Source: Salvelinus alpinus
Taxonomy: Eukaryota; Chordata; Actinopteri; Salmoniformes; Salmonidae
Direction: 5' to 3'
Assembly (NCBI RefSeq): GCF_045679555.1
Contig: NC_092093.1
Location: 65,111,575 to 65,175,574 of the forward strand
Length of the DNA: 64,000 bases
The notes beneath the pieces are model-generated. The model had not been told where the DNA came from and did not search any database. It was given only the letters and a program-made list of their open reading frames with translations. Of the stretch, positions 46,626 to 57,929 are shown piece by piece. Both the position numbers and the translations under genes were made by a program. Position 1 is the stretch's first letter, and each line of letters starts with the position of its first letter.

Positions 46626-46815
46626 AGCCAAGCTCCGCCCACCTGCCCCAGCATGCAGGACTGGAGACTGGCCAGTCCCTCACACTTGTCACTTGTTTGT
46701 GAGAGGGAAGTCTTCTGTGAGAGACATTTGTATTTGTCAGTGGATAGACTGTAAACTTCAGTGTGTCATCATGTCTCTAGTTTTGATGGGAGAATAAATT
46801 AGATCAACAAAACAG
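46626..46815 (+). other. rpl22l1: rpl22l1 3' UTR
   Basis: Short, with AATAAA at 46793-46798. Confidence 0.65.
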
Positions 46816-47237
46816 CCCTGGTGTGTTCTGCTTGAATATTTTGTGGGTGCATGACTGTTTCAATGAAGTATGAAGTTCAGTGAGAAATGATTGTCACAGA
46901 ACTTCTCAGATGACTATCATAGGTGTAATTCCCAGTATGTCCACGTGATGTCACCAGACGCTGTGTTACTGCGTCCTGCCCTGCTGTTATAGTCTGCGAA
47001 TCAGGACCGCTAATGGCAATGCTGGCTAAACTGGAAGGTTTACAATGTAAAATAAATAACCTCACTGCTGCACTACTCTATGAAGCTGGAGTATGTGATT
47101 ATCATACTATAAGCAGAGCACAAACCCTACCATACCATCTTTGCTTTACCCGACCCCAGTGTAGATACCCCAGTCTCCACAGCCTTCAGTTCACTATAAC
47201 CCAAATACATTTTCCTGTTGTCCCATTCTGCTGCCAA

Positions 47238-48335
47238 GATACTTTTGTATATATAGTGTATGTAGACACCCCTTCAAATTAGCACACAGCTATGCAGTCA
47301 CCATAGACAAACATTGGCAGTAGAATGGCCTTACTGAAGAGCTCAATGACTTTCAACGTGGCACCGTCATGGGATACCACCTTTCCGAGAAGTCAGTTTG
47401 CCAAATTTCAGCCCTGCTAGAGCTGCCCCGGTCAACTGTGAGTGCTGTTATTGTGATGTGGAAACGTATAAGAGTAGCAACGGCTCAGCCGCGAAGTGGT
47501 AGGCCACACAAGCTCACAGAACGGGACCGCTGAAGCGCGAAGCGCATAAAAATTGCAACACTCACTACTGAGTTCCAAACTGCCTCTGGAAGCGACGTCA
47601 GCACAATAACTGTTTGTCGGAGCTTCATGAAATGGGTTTCCATGGCCGAGCAGCTACACACAGGCTTAAGATCACCATGCACAATGCCAAGCGTCGGCTG
47701 GAGTGGTGTAAAGCTCGCTTGGACTCTGGAGCAGTGGTAACGTGTTCTCTGGAGTGATGAATCACGCTTCACCATCTGGCAGTCCAACGGACGAATCTGG
47801 GTTTGGTGAATGCCAGGAGAACGCTATCTGCCCCAATACATAGTGTCAACTGTAAAATTTAGAGTAGGAATAATGGTCTGGGACAGTTTTTTTATGGTTC
47901 GGGCTAAGCCCCTTCGTTCCAGTGTAGGGAAATCTTAACTCTACAGCACAATGATATTCTAGAAGATTCTGTGCCCTCAACTTTGTGGCACCTGTTTGGG
48001 GAAGGTCCTTTCCTGTTTCAACATGACAATGTCTCTGTCCACAAAGCGAAGTCCATACAGAAATGGTTTGTCGAGATCGGTGTGGAAAAACTTGATTGGC
48101 CTGCACAGAGCCCTGAACTCAACCCTATCGAACACCTTTGGGATGAATTGGAACGCCGACTGCGAGCCAGGCCTAATCGCCCAACATCATTGCCCGACCT
48201 CACTAATGCTCTTGTGGCTGAATGGAAGCAAGTCCCTGCAGCAACGTTCCAACATCTAGTGGAAAGCCTTCCCAGAAGAGTGGAGGCTGTTATAGCAGCA
48301 AAGGGGCGACCAATTAATGCCCATGATTTTGGTAA
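47238..48335 (+). mobile_element. Tc1-like element (same family as 31268-32480)
   Basis: GTAGACACCCCTTCAAATTA at 47262, then the family body; right end truncated after CCCATGATTTTGG. The outer 20 bases at the left are inverted relative to the family end. The open frame 47971-48402 covers the second half of the transposase. Confidence 0.85.
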
Positions 48336-48360
48336 TGTAGTTTATGTTCTGGACAAAACG
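47971..48360 (+). pseudogene. Tc1 transposase, C-terminal half open
   Basis: LWHLFGEGPFLFQHDNVSVH carries the second catalytic Asp, SPELNPIEHLWDELERRLRA the Glu; ends after VEAVIAAKGRP. The N-terminal half upstream is broken by several frame changes. Confidence 0.85.
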
Positions 48361-49994
48361 GTGAGAAGCTCTCCTTCTCCGCTCCTCTTCACTATGTGGT
48401 AGCAGTTAGCTCCTCTATCCTTTTATAGTGTTCGATATGTTAGATTGGCAGTGAATTTTATAAAGCTCTTATGTTATATAAACGTCTACCTTGGCTGATG
48501 TGTCAGAATGTCAGTAAATGTTTTATATTCCCAGGAGCAGAGCAATGTTTTCCTGGAACTGATCCCACCCTTTCATCTGTGGGAGTGTGTATATTTGCGT
48601 GTGTAAATGTGTTAGTGATCTTTGTCGTGTTGGAGACTAGTGTGTGGAACCGTTCACAGTAACGGCTTGTTTTGAGGCGACCTGGGTTCGATACCTGGTT
48701 AGTTATGTGTGTCTGTGTGTGTGTGTGGATGCATGGGTGTATCTAGTCCTGCTTCCAACTCTCTGATCTGCTGTGGATAAAACACACCGCCTCAGGAATG
48801 CCCATTTCACCCTGCAACTTCCCACTAGTGTGTGTCCATCTGTAATACCTAGTGAAAGTCTACACACCCCTTGTGTAACAGAGTAAGAACCTATATCCTG
48901 TTGTATTTGTGGAAGTTTGCCCAAATTAGTTAGTTTCACAAATTCAATTCATGTTATTGAGTTCCTGTTAAAATATATATATAATTTCATTTATTTATAT
49001 TGACATGCTTAATTAATGCGTAATTGACTGACATTCTGTGGTTGGTTGACGATATTGCACCCCATCTCTATTATTTTTGCGCAACATTTTCTGGAATAAA
49101 TGGTAGATCGGAAGTCCTTCTCCACTCCTTGCCCAGTTAAAAGCACTTTTTAAAAATATATAATTCCGTCCAAACTGTCACAGGATTTGTATTCACTAAT
49201 GTACAACGTATTAACATGTAGTTTGTCATAATGGGAAGTGTATTTTGGTTTTAACCGTGTTTTCATGCTAACTTGTTAGCTATGCTAGCGCTTGTCCTGT
49301 TAGATATGTCAGAGATATTAGAGAAAGGAGGAGTTATAAATCCTAGTTGCAAATTAATGGAGGAACGTATAACGTCCCACCCACCAATCGCCTTCACGTA
49401 GTCATTCGGCGTTACGCAATCCATTTTCAAAGTAAGGGTACGAGTTGATTAACTTGCCTATTCCACTCGAATGTACGTAATATCACGATTCCAAAGACAT
49501 ACATTATTACAGATAGAAAGTTAATTATGTTACATTTTTGAAAAGATTTGTAATGTTGTACTTATTGTCGACGAAATTCATTATAATGTTGGGTTTTTGA
49601 TCTAGCGCCCTCCTTGTCCCAGAATCGCCCAGAATGCACCGCGTGGCCCATTGGGGTAGCATGGGCAACGTACACAATGTGCTTTAATACGATTCCAGTG
49701 GAGTTTCCAATCTCTTCAAAAGTATTTCGGGCCATGTACACTGTTAGCTAGCATGTTTCCTGCTCACCAGACGTGCTACCTTGACCCAGACCAGCTGTTT
49801 CGATTATCCGTCAACCTGTTTCTCTCTCTCACTGGCTACAGTCCAAACACGTTATTTTTACCTTTTTTTTTTTTATCTCTCTCGCTCTCTCCCACTATCG
49901 CACCTACTGTTACGACCTCTGAATCACAGATAGAACAATGAGACAACTAATGAGACAGATATTTCACCAGATAAGCCTTATTTCAATGTGATGT

Positions 49995-50590
49995 TGTTTC
50001 AGTCCCATATGTCATGTCTTTCTGGAATGGCCTTTTAAGTAATATTAATTGGAAAAATGTTTGGTCTCTTTCTCTGAAGTTTCTTCTAACTAATACGTTT
50101 AAATTAGTTTCTTTTAAATTAATTCCACAAGTGCTACCATACTAAACATTATCTTGAAAAGTAAAAAAAAAAATAGACATTGATGTTTCTTGTACATTCT
50201 GTAATAAACAACCGGAGACTGCTTTACATTTATTTTGGTATTGCTCTTATACCCGGAAGCTGTGGCAAGATACAGTATCTGTAGATTGTTTTAGATCATA
50301 TACATACACATTTTCCCCTTCTACTTGAAAAATGTGATATGAGTTTTTTTTTTTTACAAAGTATAGTAAAGTATATTCAAAGCCTTTCTTCTTAATCAAT
50401 CTCCTTGTTATTTTAGCTAAATTCCATATTCATAAATGTAAATGAAAAAAACCTCAGTTTATTCTTTTTGAGAATGAAATGGAACAATATATAAACAATT
50501 TCTTCTCAAAACAAAAAGCAATCAAAACTTTGAATGTTTTACATTTTTACAAGGTCTTTATATAATGTATTTTCTTTATTCCCCTGTTTG
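49995..50590 (+). mobile_element. L1-type LINE C-terminal fragment
   Basis: One frame reads IDIDVSCTFCNKQPETALHL and FWYCSYTRKLW, the zinc-knuckle end (CxxC...HLFW..C) of L1-like reverse transcriptase proteins. Stops and frame breaks around it. Confidence 0.65.
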
Positions 50591-51005
50591 TATAATCTGT
50601 TGTATACTCTGTTTGATTTTCTATATTATATATTTTGAATTGATTTACAAAAAAGAAAAATTATAATAATAATAATTCAACGGATTTGTAAATGAGAAGC
50701 ATCCGGTTGGTGTTTCCATTCGCTACTAGTGATGGGCATTCCGGCTCTTTTCAGTTAGCCGGCTCGTTCTGCTCAGCTCACCAAAAAGAGCCGGCTCTTT
50801 TGGCTCCCAAATGGCTCTTTAAAAAAATATGTTTTGTATTTTTTCAAGTCAAACAGTTTGCAATAGTTTGACTATGATTGGTTTTAAAACAATTCCAATT
50901 AAATTATTAAGTGAAATAATACTCTACCTTAACCACAATGTATTTATGAAAAATAATGTTTGTTATGAAAAAGAATGATATTAAACATTTGCATTTAAAG
51001 TATAA

Positions 51006-52787
51006 CCTAAATTCCAAGAATCTGCCTCTAACCCTAGGAAGCTCTTTGCCACCTTCTCCTCCCTCCTGAATCCTCCTCCCCCTCCTCCCCCCTCCTCCCT
51101 CTCTGCTGATGACTTCGTCAACCATTTTGAAAAGAAGGTCGACGACATCCGATCCTCGTTTGCTAAGTCAAACGACACCGCTGGTTCTGCTCACACTGCC
51201 CTACCCTGTGCTTTGACCTCTTTCTCCCCTCTCTCTCCAGATGAAATCTCGCGTCTTGTGACGGCCGGCCGCCCAACAACCTGCCCGCTTGACCCTATCC
51301 CCTCCTCTCTTCTCCAGACCATTTCCGGAGACCTTCTCCCTTACCTCACCTCGCTCATCAACTCATCCTTGACCGCTGGCTACGTCCCTTCCGTCTTCAA
51401 GAGAGCGAGAGTTGCACCCCTTCTGAAAAAACCTACACTCGATCCCTCCGATGTCAACAACTACAGACCAGTATCCCTTCTTTCTTTTCTCTCCAAAACT
51501 CTTGAACGTGCCGTCCTTGGCCAGCTCTCCTGCTATCTCTCTCAGAATGACCTTCTTGATCCAAATCAGTCAGGTTTCAAGACTAGTCATTCAACTGAGA
51601 CTGCTCTTCTCTGTGTCACGGAGGCGCTCCGCACTGCTAAAGCTAACTCTCTCTCCTCTGCTCTCATCCTTCTAGACCTATCGGCTGCCTTTGATACTGT
51701 AAACCATCAGATCCTCCTCTCCACCCTCTCCGAGCTGGGCATCTCCGGCGCGGCCCACTCTTGGATTGCGTCCTACCTGACAGGTCGCTCCTACCAGGTG
51801 GCGTGGCGAGAATCTGTCTCCGCACCACGTGCTCTCACCACTGGTGTCCTCCAGGGCTCTGTTCTAGGCCCTCTCCTATTCTCGCTATACACCAAGTCAC
51901 TTGGCTCTGTCATATCCTCACATGGTCTCTCCTATCATTGCTATGCAGACGACACACAATTAATCTTCTCCTTTCCCCCCTCTGATAACCAGGTGGTGAA
52001 TCGCATCTCTGCATGTCTGGCAGACATATCAGTGTGGATGACGGATCACCACCTCAAGCTGAATCTCGGCAAGACGGAGCTGCTCTTCCTCCCGGGGAAG
52101 GACTGCCCGTTCCATGATCTCGCCATCACGGTTGACAACTCCATTGTGTCCTCCTCCCAGAGTGCTAAGAACCTTGGCGTGATCCTGGACAACACCCTGT
52201 CGTTCTCAACTAACATCAAGGCGGTGACCCGTTCCTGTAGGTTCATGCTCTACAACATTCGCAGAGTACGACCCTGCCTCACGCAGGAAGCGGCGCAGGT
52301 CCTAATCCAGGCACTTGTCATCTCCCGTCTGGATTACTGCAACTCGCTGTTGGCTGGGCTCCCTGCCTGTGCCATTAAACCCCTACAACTCATCCAGAAC
52401 GCCGCAGCCCGTCTGGTGTTCAACTTTCCCAAGTTCTCTCACGTCACCCCGCTCCTCCGCTCTCTCCACTGGCTTCCAGTTGAAGCTTGCATCCGTTACA
52501 AGACCATGGTGCTTGCCTACGGAGCTGTGAGGGGAACGGCACCTCCGTACCTTCAGGCTCTGATCAGGCCCTACACCCAAACAAGGGCACTGCGTTCATC
52601 CACCTCTGGCCTGCTCGCCTCCCTACCTCTGAGGAAGTACAGTTCCCGCTCAGCCCAGTCAAAACTGTTCGCTGCTCTGGCACCCCAATGGTGGAACAAA
52701 CTCCCTCACGACGCCAGGTCAGCGGAGTCAATCACCACCTTTCGGAGACACCTGAAACCCCACCTCTTTAAGGAATACCTAGGATAG
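51006..52787 (+). CDS. L2-type reverse transcriptase, long open frame
   Basis: About 594 codons without a stop (first in-frame ATG at 51213, stop TAG at 52785). Motifs in order: RVAPLLKKPTLDPSDVNNYR PVSLL, SGFKTSHSTETALL, LILLDLSAAFDTVNH (catalytic Asp), GVLQGSVLGPLLF, YHCYADDTQLIF (YADD catalytic pair), LNLGKTELLFLPG, then the C-terminal region with LDYCNSLLAGLP and LHWLPVEACIRYKT. The endonuclease domain and true start are missing through 5' truncation, so it cannot move by itself, but the open frame suggests a fairly recent insertion. The proline-rich stretch near 51060-51100 precedes the RT domain. Confidence 0.88.
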   Translation, partial: PKFQESASNPRKLFATFSSLLNPPPPPPPSSLSADDFVNHFEKKVDDIRSSFAKSNDTAGSAHTALPCALTSFSPLSPDEISRLVTAGRPTTCPLDPIPSSLLQTISGDLLPYLTSLINSSLTAGYVPSVFKRARVAPLLKKPTLDPSDVNNYRPVSLLSFLSKTLERAVLGQLSCYLSQNDLLDPNQSGFKTSHSTETALLCVTEALRTAKANSLSSALILLDLSAAFDTVNHQILLSTLSELGISGAAHSWIASYLTGRSYQVAWRESVSAPRALTTGVLQGSVLGPLLFSLYTKSLGSVISSHGLSYHCYADDTQLIFSFPPSDNQVVNRISACLADISVWMTDHHLKLNLGKTELLFLPGKDCPFHDLAITVDNSIVSSSQSAKNLGVILDNTLSFSTNIKAVTRSCRFMLYNIRRVRPCLTQEAAQVLIQALVISRLDYCNSLLAGLPACAIKPLQLIQNAAARLVFNFPKFSHVTPLLRSLHWLPVEACIRYKTMVLAYGAVRGTAPPYLQALIRPYTQTRALRSSTSGLLASLPLRKYSSRSAQSKLFAALAPQWWNKLPHDARSAESITTFRRHLKPHLFKEYLG

Positions 52788-52884
52788 GATAAAGTAATCC
52801 TTCTAACCCCCCCCCCCTTAAAAGAGTTAGATGCACTATTGTAAAGTGGTTGTTCCACTGGATATCATAAGGTGAATGCACCAA

Positions 52885-52950
52885 TTTGTAAGTCGCTCTG
52901 GATAAGAGCGTCTGCTAAATGACTTAAATGTAAATGTAAATGTAAATAAC
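52885..52950 (+). other. L2 3' stem-loop
   Basis: CGCTCT-GGATA-AGAGCG at 52894-52910 forms a 6-bp stem. The same tail is on the HpaI-type SINEs, in which it serves reverse transcription by the partner LINE (family knowledge). Confidence 0.8.
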
Positions 52951-53497
52951 TTTTTAATGTAAAGAATAACTGTCTCGTACAGTTGTTGAATAAGTGATTT
53001 TGAAAGGGTTTTCCTGCTTGGAATTGTGTACATTGGATTTAGGCACACCCTCACGCATCTTTGGTTCATTGGTTGACACTGCGTGTCTGATTAACAGGAA
53101 CAACAGGTGAGGCTGTTAGTCTGAGCAGACAGTCAGAACGAATGTGTGTGCGCTTGAGCATTTAGGCCTATATTATTTTATTTCTTTTTTTGTTCTTTGA
53201 ATTAGTTAATTCTATTCATTTAAATTTTTTGATTATTCATATCTTTATTTTTTTATAAATAGATTTGGCTCTTCTGATATGCGAGCCGGCTCCCAACGTT
53301 CACCTACAATAGCTGGCTCTTAGAGCCGACTCGTTCGCGAACAACCCATCACTACTCACTACCAAATATGCACAGTGCCAGCAATGGAGGAAGATGGATT
53401 TTGGTCGACATTCTTCTTTTTTAGAAGGAGTGTAAGGCCGAATTGAGTTATTGCACACGCACAGAGTAGGCATTCCCTAATGGAAATATTCAAATAT

Positions 53498-53643
53498 TTT
53501 AAGTCATTTTAGCAGACGCTCTTATCCAGAGCGACTTACAAATTGGAAAGTTCATACATATTCATCCTGGTCCCCCCGTGGGGAATGAACCCACAACCCT
53601 GGTGTTGCAAGCGCCATGCTCTACCAACTGAGCCACACGGGAC
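53498..53643 (-). mobile_element. HpaI-type SINE
   Basis: Minus strand: TGTGGCTCAGTTGGTAGAGC, GGTTCATTCCCC, GGACCAGGATGAATATGTAT, tail GTAAGTCGCTCTGGATAAGA. Very similar to 19050-19205. Confidence 0.82.
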
Positions 53644-53708
53644 CACAAATACATGCTAGAACGCGCCAATAGGCTCTTGTAAGCTCATACATGGCTCTGC
53701 CCACCTAG

Positions 53709-53775
53709 AGCCTGGAGGTGTGTTGGGTCATTGTCCTGTTGAAAAACAAATGATAGTCCTACTAAGCGCAAACCA
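53709..53775 (-). mobile_element. Tc1-like fragment
   Basis: CTGGAGGTGTGTTGGGTCAT and GTTGAAAAACAAATGATAGT are identical in order to part of the element at 29802-31265. Confidence 0.75.
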
Positions 53776-54503
53776 GAAGTTTTTTTAATTTAGGGGGAAA
53801 ATTAGGGCCTTGTTGCAAAATGAATGGATGATTTGGAGTGGATTTTTTTAACACAGGCTTCATTCTTTTCACTTTGTCATACAGGCCAGTCATGTGGAGT
53901 GAATGCAATGTTGTAGATCCTCTATATTTTCAAGTATTGTGGTGGCAGCATCGTGTTTTGCATATGTTTGTCACCTGCAAGGACTGGGGAGTTCGTCAGG
54001 ATCCCCCAAATATTTGAAAGGAGCAAAGCTTAGGTAAAAAGTTAGAGGAAAACCCGCCATAGTCTTTTGAAAACCTAACCATGTGATGGTTTTATTTTCA
54101 ATTAGACACATTTTATTGCTAAAGACACACCAGAATGGCTTTCCAAGAGGTGTTGAGTGTTTTGGAATGGTCCAGTGACTCCAGTCCTTAAATCTGCTTG
54201 AAAATCAGAGACAAGGTTTGAATATTGCTGTCCATCAATGATTCCCAACCAAATTTACTGAGCTTGTTAATTTTGACAAAAACAATGGATATGTTGCCCT
54301 AACAGTTGTGCAAAGTTGGTAGTATCTTATTCAAGATGATTCACAGCTGTAATGGCTGCCAAAGGTGATTCCATCAAGTATTAATTCTGGGGTGTGAAGA
54401 CATATGCAATCAATACATTTTTCAGTGTACTGTAGATTTAACTTTAAGGCAGCAAAATGTGAACACTGTGCAAGGGGTGTGTAGACTTTCAATAGGCATT
54501 GTA

Positions 54504-55555
54504 TGTGTGCGCCAGACATTAGTGTGTGTGTGCCATAAATCCAAGCATTCCTACACAGCATTCTGGCATCTGTGTGTGTGCTTCTTTTAATAAATCTCAG
54601 TGTTTCTGCTCTATACGTCAGAGCACTGTGAGCATGTACTGTATGAGAGAGCGTGTGTGAGGGTGTATGTTCTCTTTAGCCCTGAGACTGATTGGTCAGA
54701 CTGCAGGTTGGTAACCCAATCTGTTCTATCAGAAGACATGCAGATTACAACAATACAATACGAGCAGCACAGAAGCTATAACAATGTCCCCAGCCCATAC
54801 CTAGCCCTATATCAAAAGCCCCAACCCCTCTCCCCTACCGTACACCCCAGCCCTCAACACCACAAAAATAACCTGGAGAAGAGGGTCATTAAATATTAGC
54901 CCAGCTCCTCCTTAAAGTCCTCTCCTCCATCTCTCTGTTCCGCAGCTCTGAGGGGTCTTAGCTCTCTCCTCTCTGCTAACACTAAATCCACTGCTGGGAT
55001 CCACTGGATCCAGGCCTGAGGGATCTAATATTAGAGAGGTGTTCATCAGATGAGACCAGCAACACACATACTATTGGTGTATAGTGGTGTAGTTAACCAT
55101 TGACTGACTGTCAGTCTCTTTCCCCGCTATAGACTCACAGACACCTGGCTCATTTCCAGGTCACTCCTACCATAGAGATCCTATTAAATTACTAGGGACT
55201 ATGTCATGAACCCTCAAAGTTCCAGAATGGGGTGAACATGGCAGCCATATTGCTCAGGGAGAAGTCCAAACCAGTGTATTTGGAATGAATGGCAGTAGAG
55301 GCATAATCCAGATTTTTACTTTTGCAAGAGAAGAAAAAAGGCATGTGATATATCAGAAATTGTGTAGTAGGATTATTGCCAAACAAAAATATGTTCATAT
55401 AATTATAAATACAGGTTTTATACACATTTTCTGTATACATAGCCTCTAAAATACATGTAAACAGACCATGAATATATTTTCTTGGAAAAATGCGGGTGCT
55501 ATTATATGATACAATATCAGTACAATTGCACAACTGCCATCTAAACCCTGACCTT
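54504..55555. other. stretch without recognised genes
   Basis: GT-rich near 54505-54670 and pyrimidine-rich near 54900-54990. No convincing exon. Confidence 0.4.
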
Positions 55556-56999
55556 TCTTGCCTTCCATGATGCAAAGTCATCAAATACATCATAATAGGA
55601 AATCTGCCCAGCAATTGCATGGTTAATACTGATGACAGCAAGGCCACTAAGGCGTTCCTGTGACATGGTGGACCTCAGGTAGGATTTGATGAGCTTCAGC
55701 TTTGAAAGCTCCTCTCTGCTTCAGCCACAGTCACTGGAAGAGTAAGACAAATTCTGAGAGCTCCCTTTCGTGTATGAATATCAGCAGCTCAAGCAGGGTC
55801 ATGGTCTTCAATGGCAAGTCAGGCAAGTTCTTCAGTTCCTGTGCAAGCTCTCTGCCATCCAAGTCTGAGTGTTCTTTATAGTGCAGTGTCACACTAAGGG
55901 TCTCACATTGTTCTGTCAGCTCCTCATTTGAGAGACGTTGGAAGGTTGACAGCACTCCAAACTTCTCTCCCACATTTTCCAATGTGGAAAATCTTTCCTG
56001 AAGGGCTGAGGTTGCAGCATCAACAACGACACTGAAAAATGTCACCTCCAGCTTCTTCAGGGCATCACTCAAAGACTCATCAAATGATTCGTATGAAAGT
56101 GCCGCTTTGTGGACCTCAGCCTTTTTTGTTGTAGAACGGCATCTACATTCATATACCCTTGGCTGGCGTTTGTGCAGTCATAAAGCCTGTTGCCCTGTAG
56201 TTGCTGAGACCTCTCTCTGTCTTTCTGAGAAGACTGACTGCAACATCCACATGCATACTGGGAGACTGCATCAGCTTGTTCACATGTTGGATCTGGCTCC
56301 AGATGTCATACCACACCACTGTACAGATGCTGAAGCGGTATGATCCCACCTCCTCTGACAAGGACTGGGCCTCAATCTTTATCACAGGGTCTGGTTTGAT
56401 CCCTCAACTTAATCAGTGCTGCTGCCTGATTCCTCAGTGGCTCGACACTCTTAACTTGACTCTCCCACCTCGTCTCAGTCCACATCTTCAAAGTGATGTC
56501 CACATGTTTTCTCAGGATGGCCCATCGCTGTGTCGAGGCTGAGAACAAGGTGTACAGTTTGTGTAAGATGCCAAAGTAACCTGTGGCATCGACAGAACTT
56601 TTAGCAGCATCAGTCACAACCAGGTTCAATGTGTGAGCCCCACATGGCACCAATAGAGCTCTTGGATTAATTTCCAGGAGTCTGGCTTGGACACCTTTTT
56701 TTTCACCTCTCATGTTGGCCCCATTATCATAAGACTGTCCTCTGCAGGCCTCAAAAGGAATGTTTAGCTCCTCTAATCTGTTGAGAATCAGGGATGCCAA
56801 ATGTTGGTCCGTGGACTCCTCTGCCTCCGAAAACCCCATAAAATGTTCCTTTATGTGGGGCTCCTCCTTCAGTGACACAATTCTAATCACAACTGACAAC
56901 TGATCAGTGTGGCTGACATCTGAGGTTAATCTAGAATGATAGAGAATAATTTTGCCAACTTGATGCCACTCACCATTATTGAAATTACCTTGCTGCTCA
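55556..56999 (-). pseudogene. hAT (ZMYM1-like) transposase remnant, C-terminal half
   Basis: Minus strand: 56372-56899 reads SVVIRIVSLKEEPHIKEHFM, EACRGQSYDNGANMRGEKKG, PRALLVPCGAHTLNLVVTDA and TETRWESQVKSVEPLRNQAA, the RNaseH-fold core. 55731-56072 covers the helical part and enters the dimerisation region (LLELLIFIHERELSEFVLL). 55560-55740, in another frame, has the rest of the hAT dimerisation domain. At least two frame breaks. Confidence 0.75.
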
Positions 57000-57655
57000 A
57001 CAAATCAATGAGTGCATTCCTTACTGAGATGAGGACCTAGTCAAGACAATCACAGAAAACCTTTATGATGACACCTCAATGAAAGTTAACCAAATCAATA
57101 ATGTGCTAGTTAGGTTGTAATCGTTTTGCTGCAGGCCACACACATTATCATGATGAAACTGTGTGAAATGATATCCAATGTTATGTAAGCTAGTTGGACA
57201 GAAAACGAAATATTGTCACCCTATGTGTAATAGCATAGCAAGCAACATAGGCTAACAAACATAAGTGTTAGGCTAGTATATTTCATTAAATGCATCATTT
57301 TACACTCATAAAGAGATAACATAGCTGCATACCTTTATCTTTGTGTGTTTCTCCTCTTCTTCTTTCCTCGTTCTTATCCATTTGTGTTGATTTGGCACTC
57401 GAGCATCAATATATTACCCATCCCCTCAACACTGTCAAGACTAAACCAATTCACCTTGGTGGTGTGCAGACTGGTTTTATATTATTCTTAACGATTTCGC
57501 ACAAACCAGAAAAAAATGCAACAATATGTCAGTGAAACTATATATTCACAGTTTTATGAATGAATTGTGGTTTATTTGGTAGCATTTCGTAGTGTGACTG
57601 ATTTTACTAATTGCATTAGTACTGCACAACGTTTGAGGTGCGCTATTTGATAGAT
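57000..57655. other. stretch without recognised genes
   Basis: AT-rich; may be the upstream part of the hAT element on the minus strand. No clear terminal repeat seen. Confidence 0.35.
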
Positions 57656-57659
57656 TCCC

Positions 57660-57929
57660 CTCTATGTTGTATTTCTATGATGGCCTGGTATGGTTCCCAA
57701 TCAGAGGCAGCTGTCTATCGTTGTCTCTGATTGGGGATCATACTTAGGCAGCCTTTTTTCCACCTTGGTTTGTGAGATCTTGTTTTTTGTATTGTTGCTG
57801 TTGAGCCCTACAAGGCTGTACGTTTCGTTGGTTTCTCTTTCTTGTTTTGTTGCTGGTTATCATTAAATAATATGATTAACCTATACCATGCTGCATCTTG
57901 GTCCGATCATTCCATCAACGAACGTAACA
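57660..57929 (+). mobile_element. LTR fragment, probably gypsy-type solo LTR part
   Basis: Contains CCCAATCAGAGGCAGCTG and its near inverse TGTCTCTGATTGGGGATCA, a hairpin known to me from salmonid LTRs, and ends CATCAACGAACGTAACA. Class from memory. Confidence 0.45.

Larger units (their letters stand above)
51006..52957 (+). mobile_element. L2-type LINE, 5' truncated
   Basis: Starts within the reverse transcriptase region (no endonuclease), ends after an L2-like 3' tail: AAGTCGCTCTGGATAAGAGC and a short (TAAATG)n run. Inserted in the hAT-type element. Confidence 0.88.
50727..53354. mobile_element. hAT-type element hosting an L2 LINE
   Basis: Ends TAGTGATGGGCATTCCGGCT and (inverse) TAGTGATGGGTTGTTCGCGA; flanked by TTCGCTAC and CTCACTAC (6 of 8 match). 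The arms have GAGCCGGCTC repeats typical of a widespread fish hAT family. No transposase. Confidence 0.75.
48841..54503 (+). mobile_element. possible outer Tc1-type shell filled by later insertions
   Basis: TGAAAGTCTACACACCCCTTG occurs at 48852-48872 and, exactly inverted, at 54470-54490; flanking bases also match imperfectly. Close to the right end (53940-54300) are Tc1-like transposase remnants on the + strand (GTGGTGGCAGCATCGTG, then LLENQRQGLNIAVHQ). Between the ends lie an L1 fragment, a hAT element with an L2 LINE, a SINE and a Tc1 fragment. That both ends belong to one copy is inferred. Confidence 0.5.
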
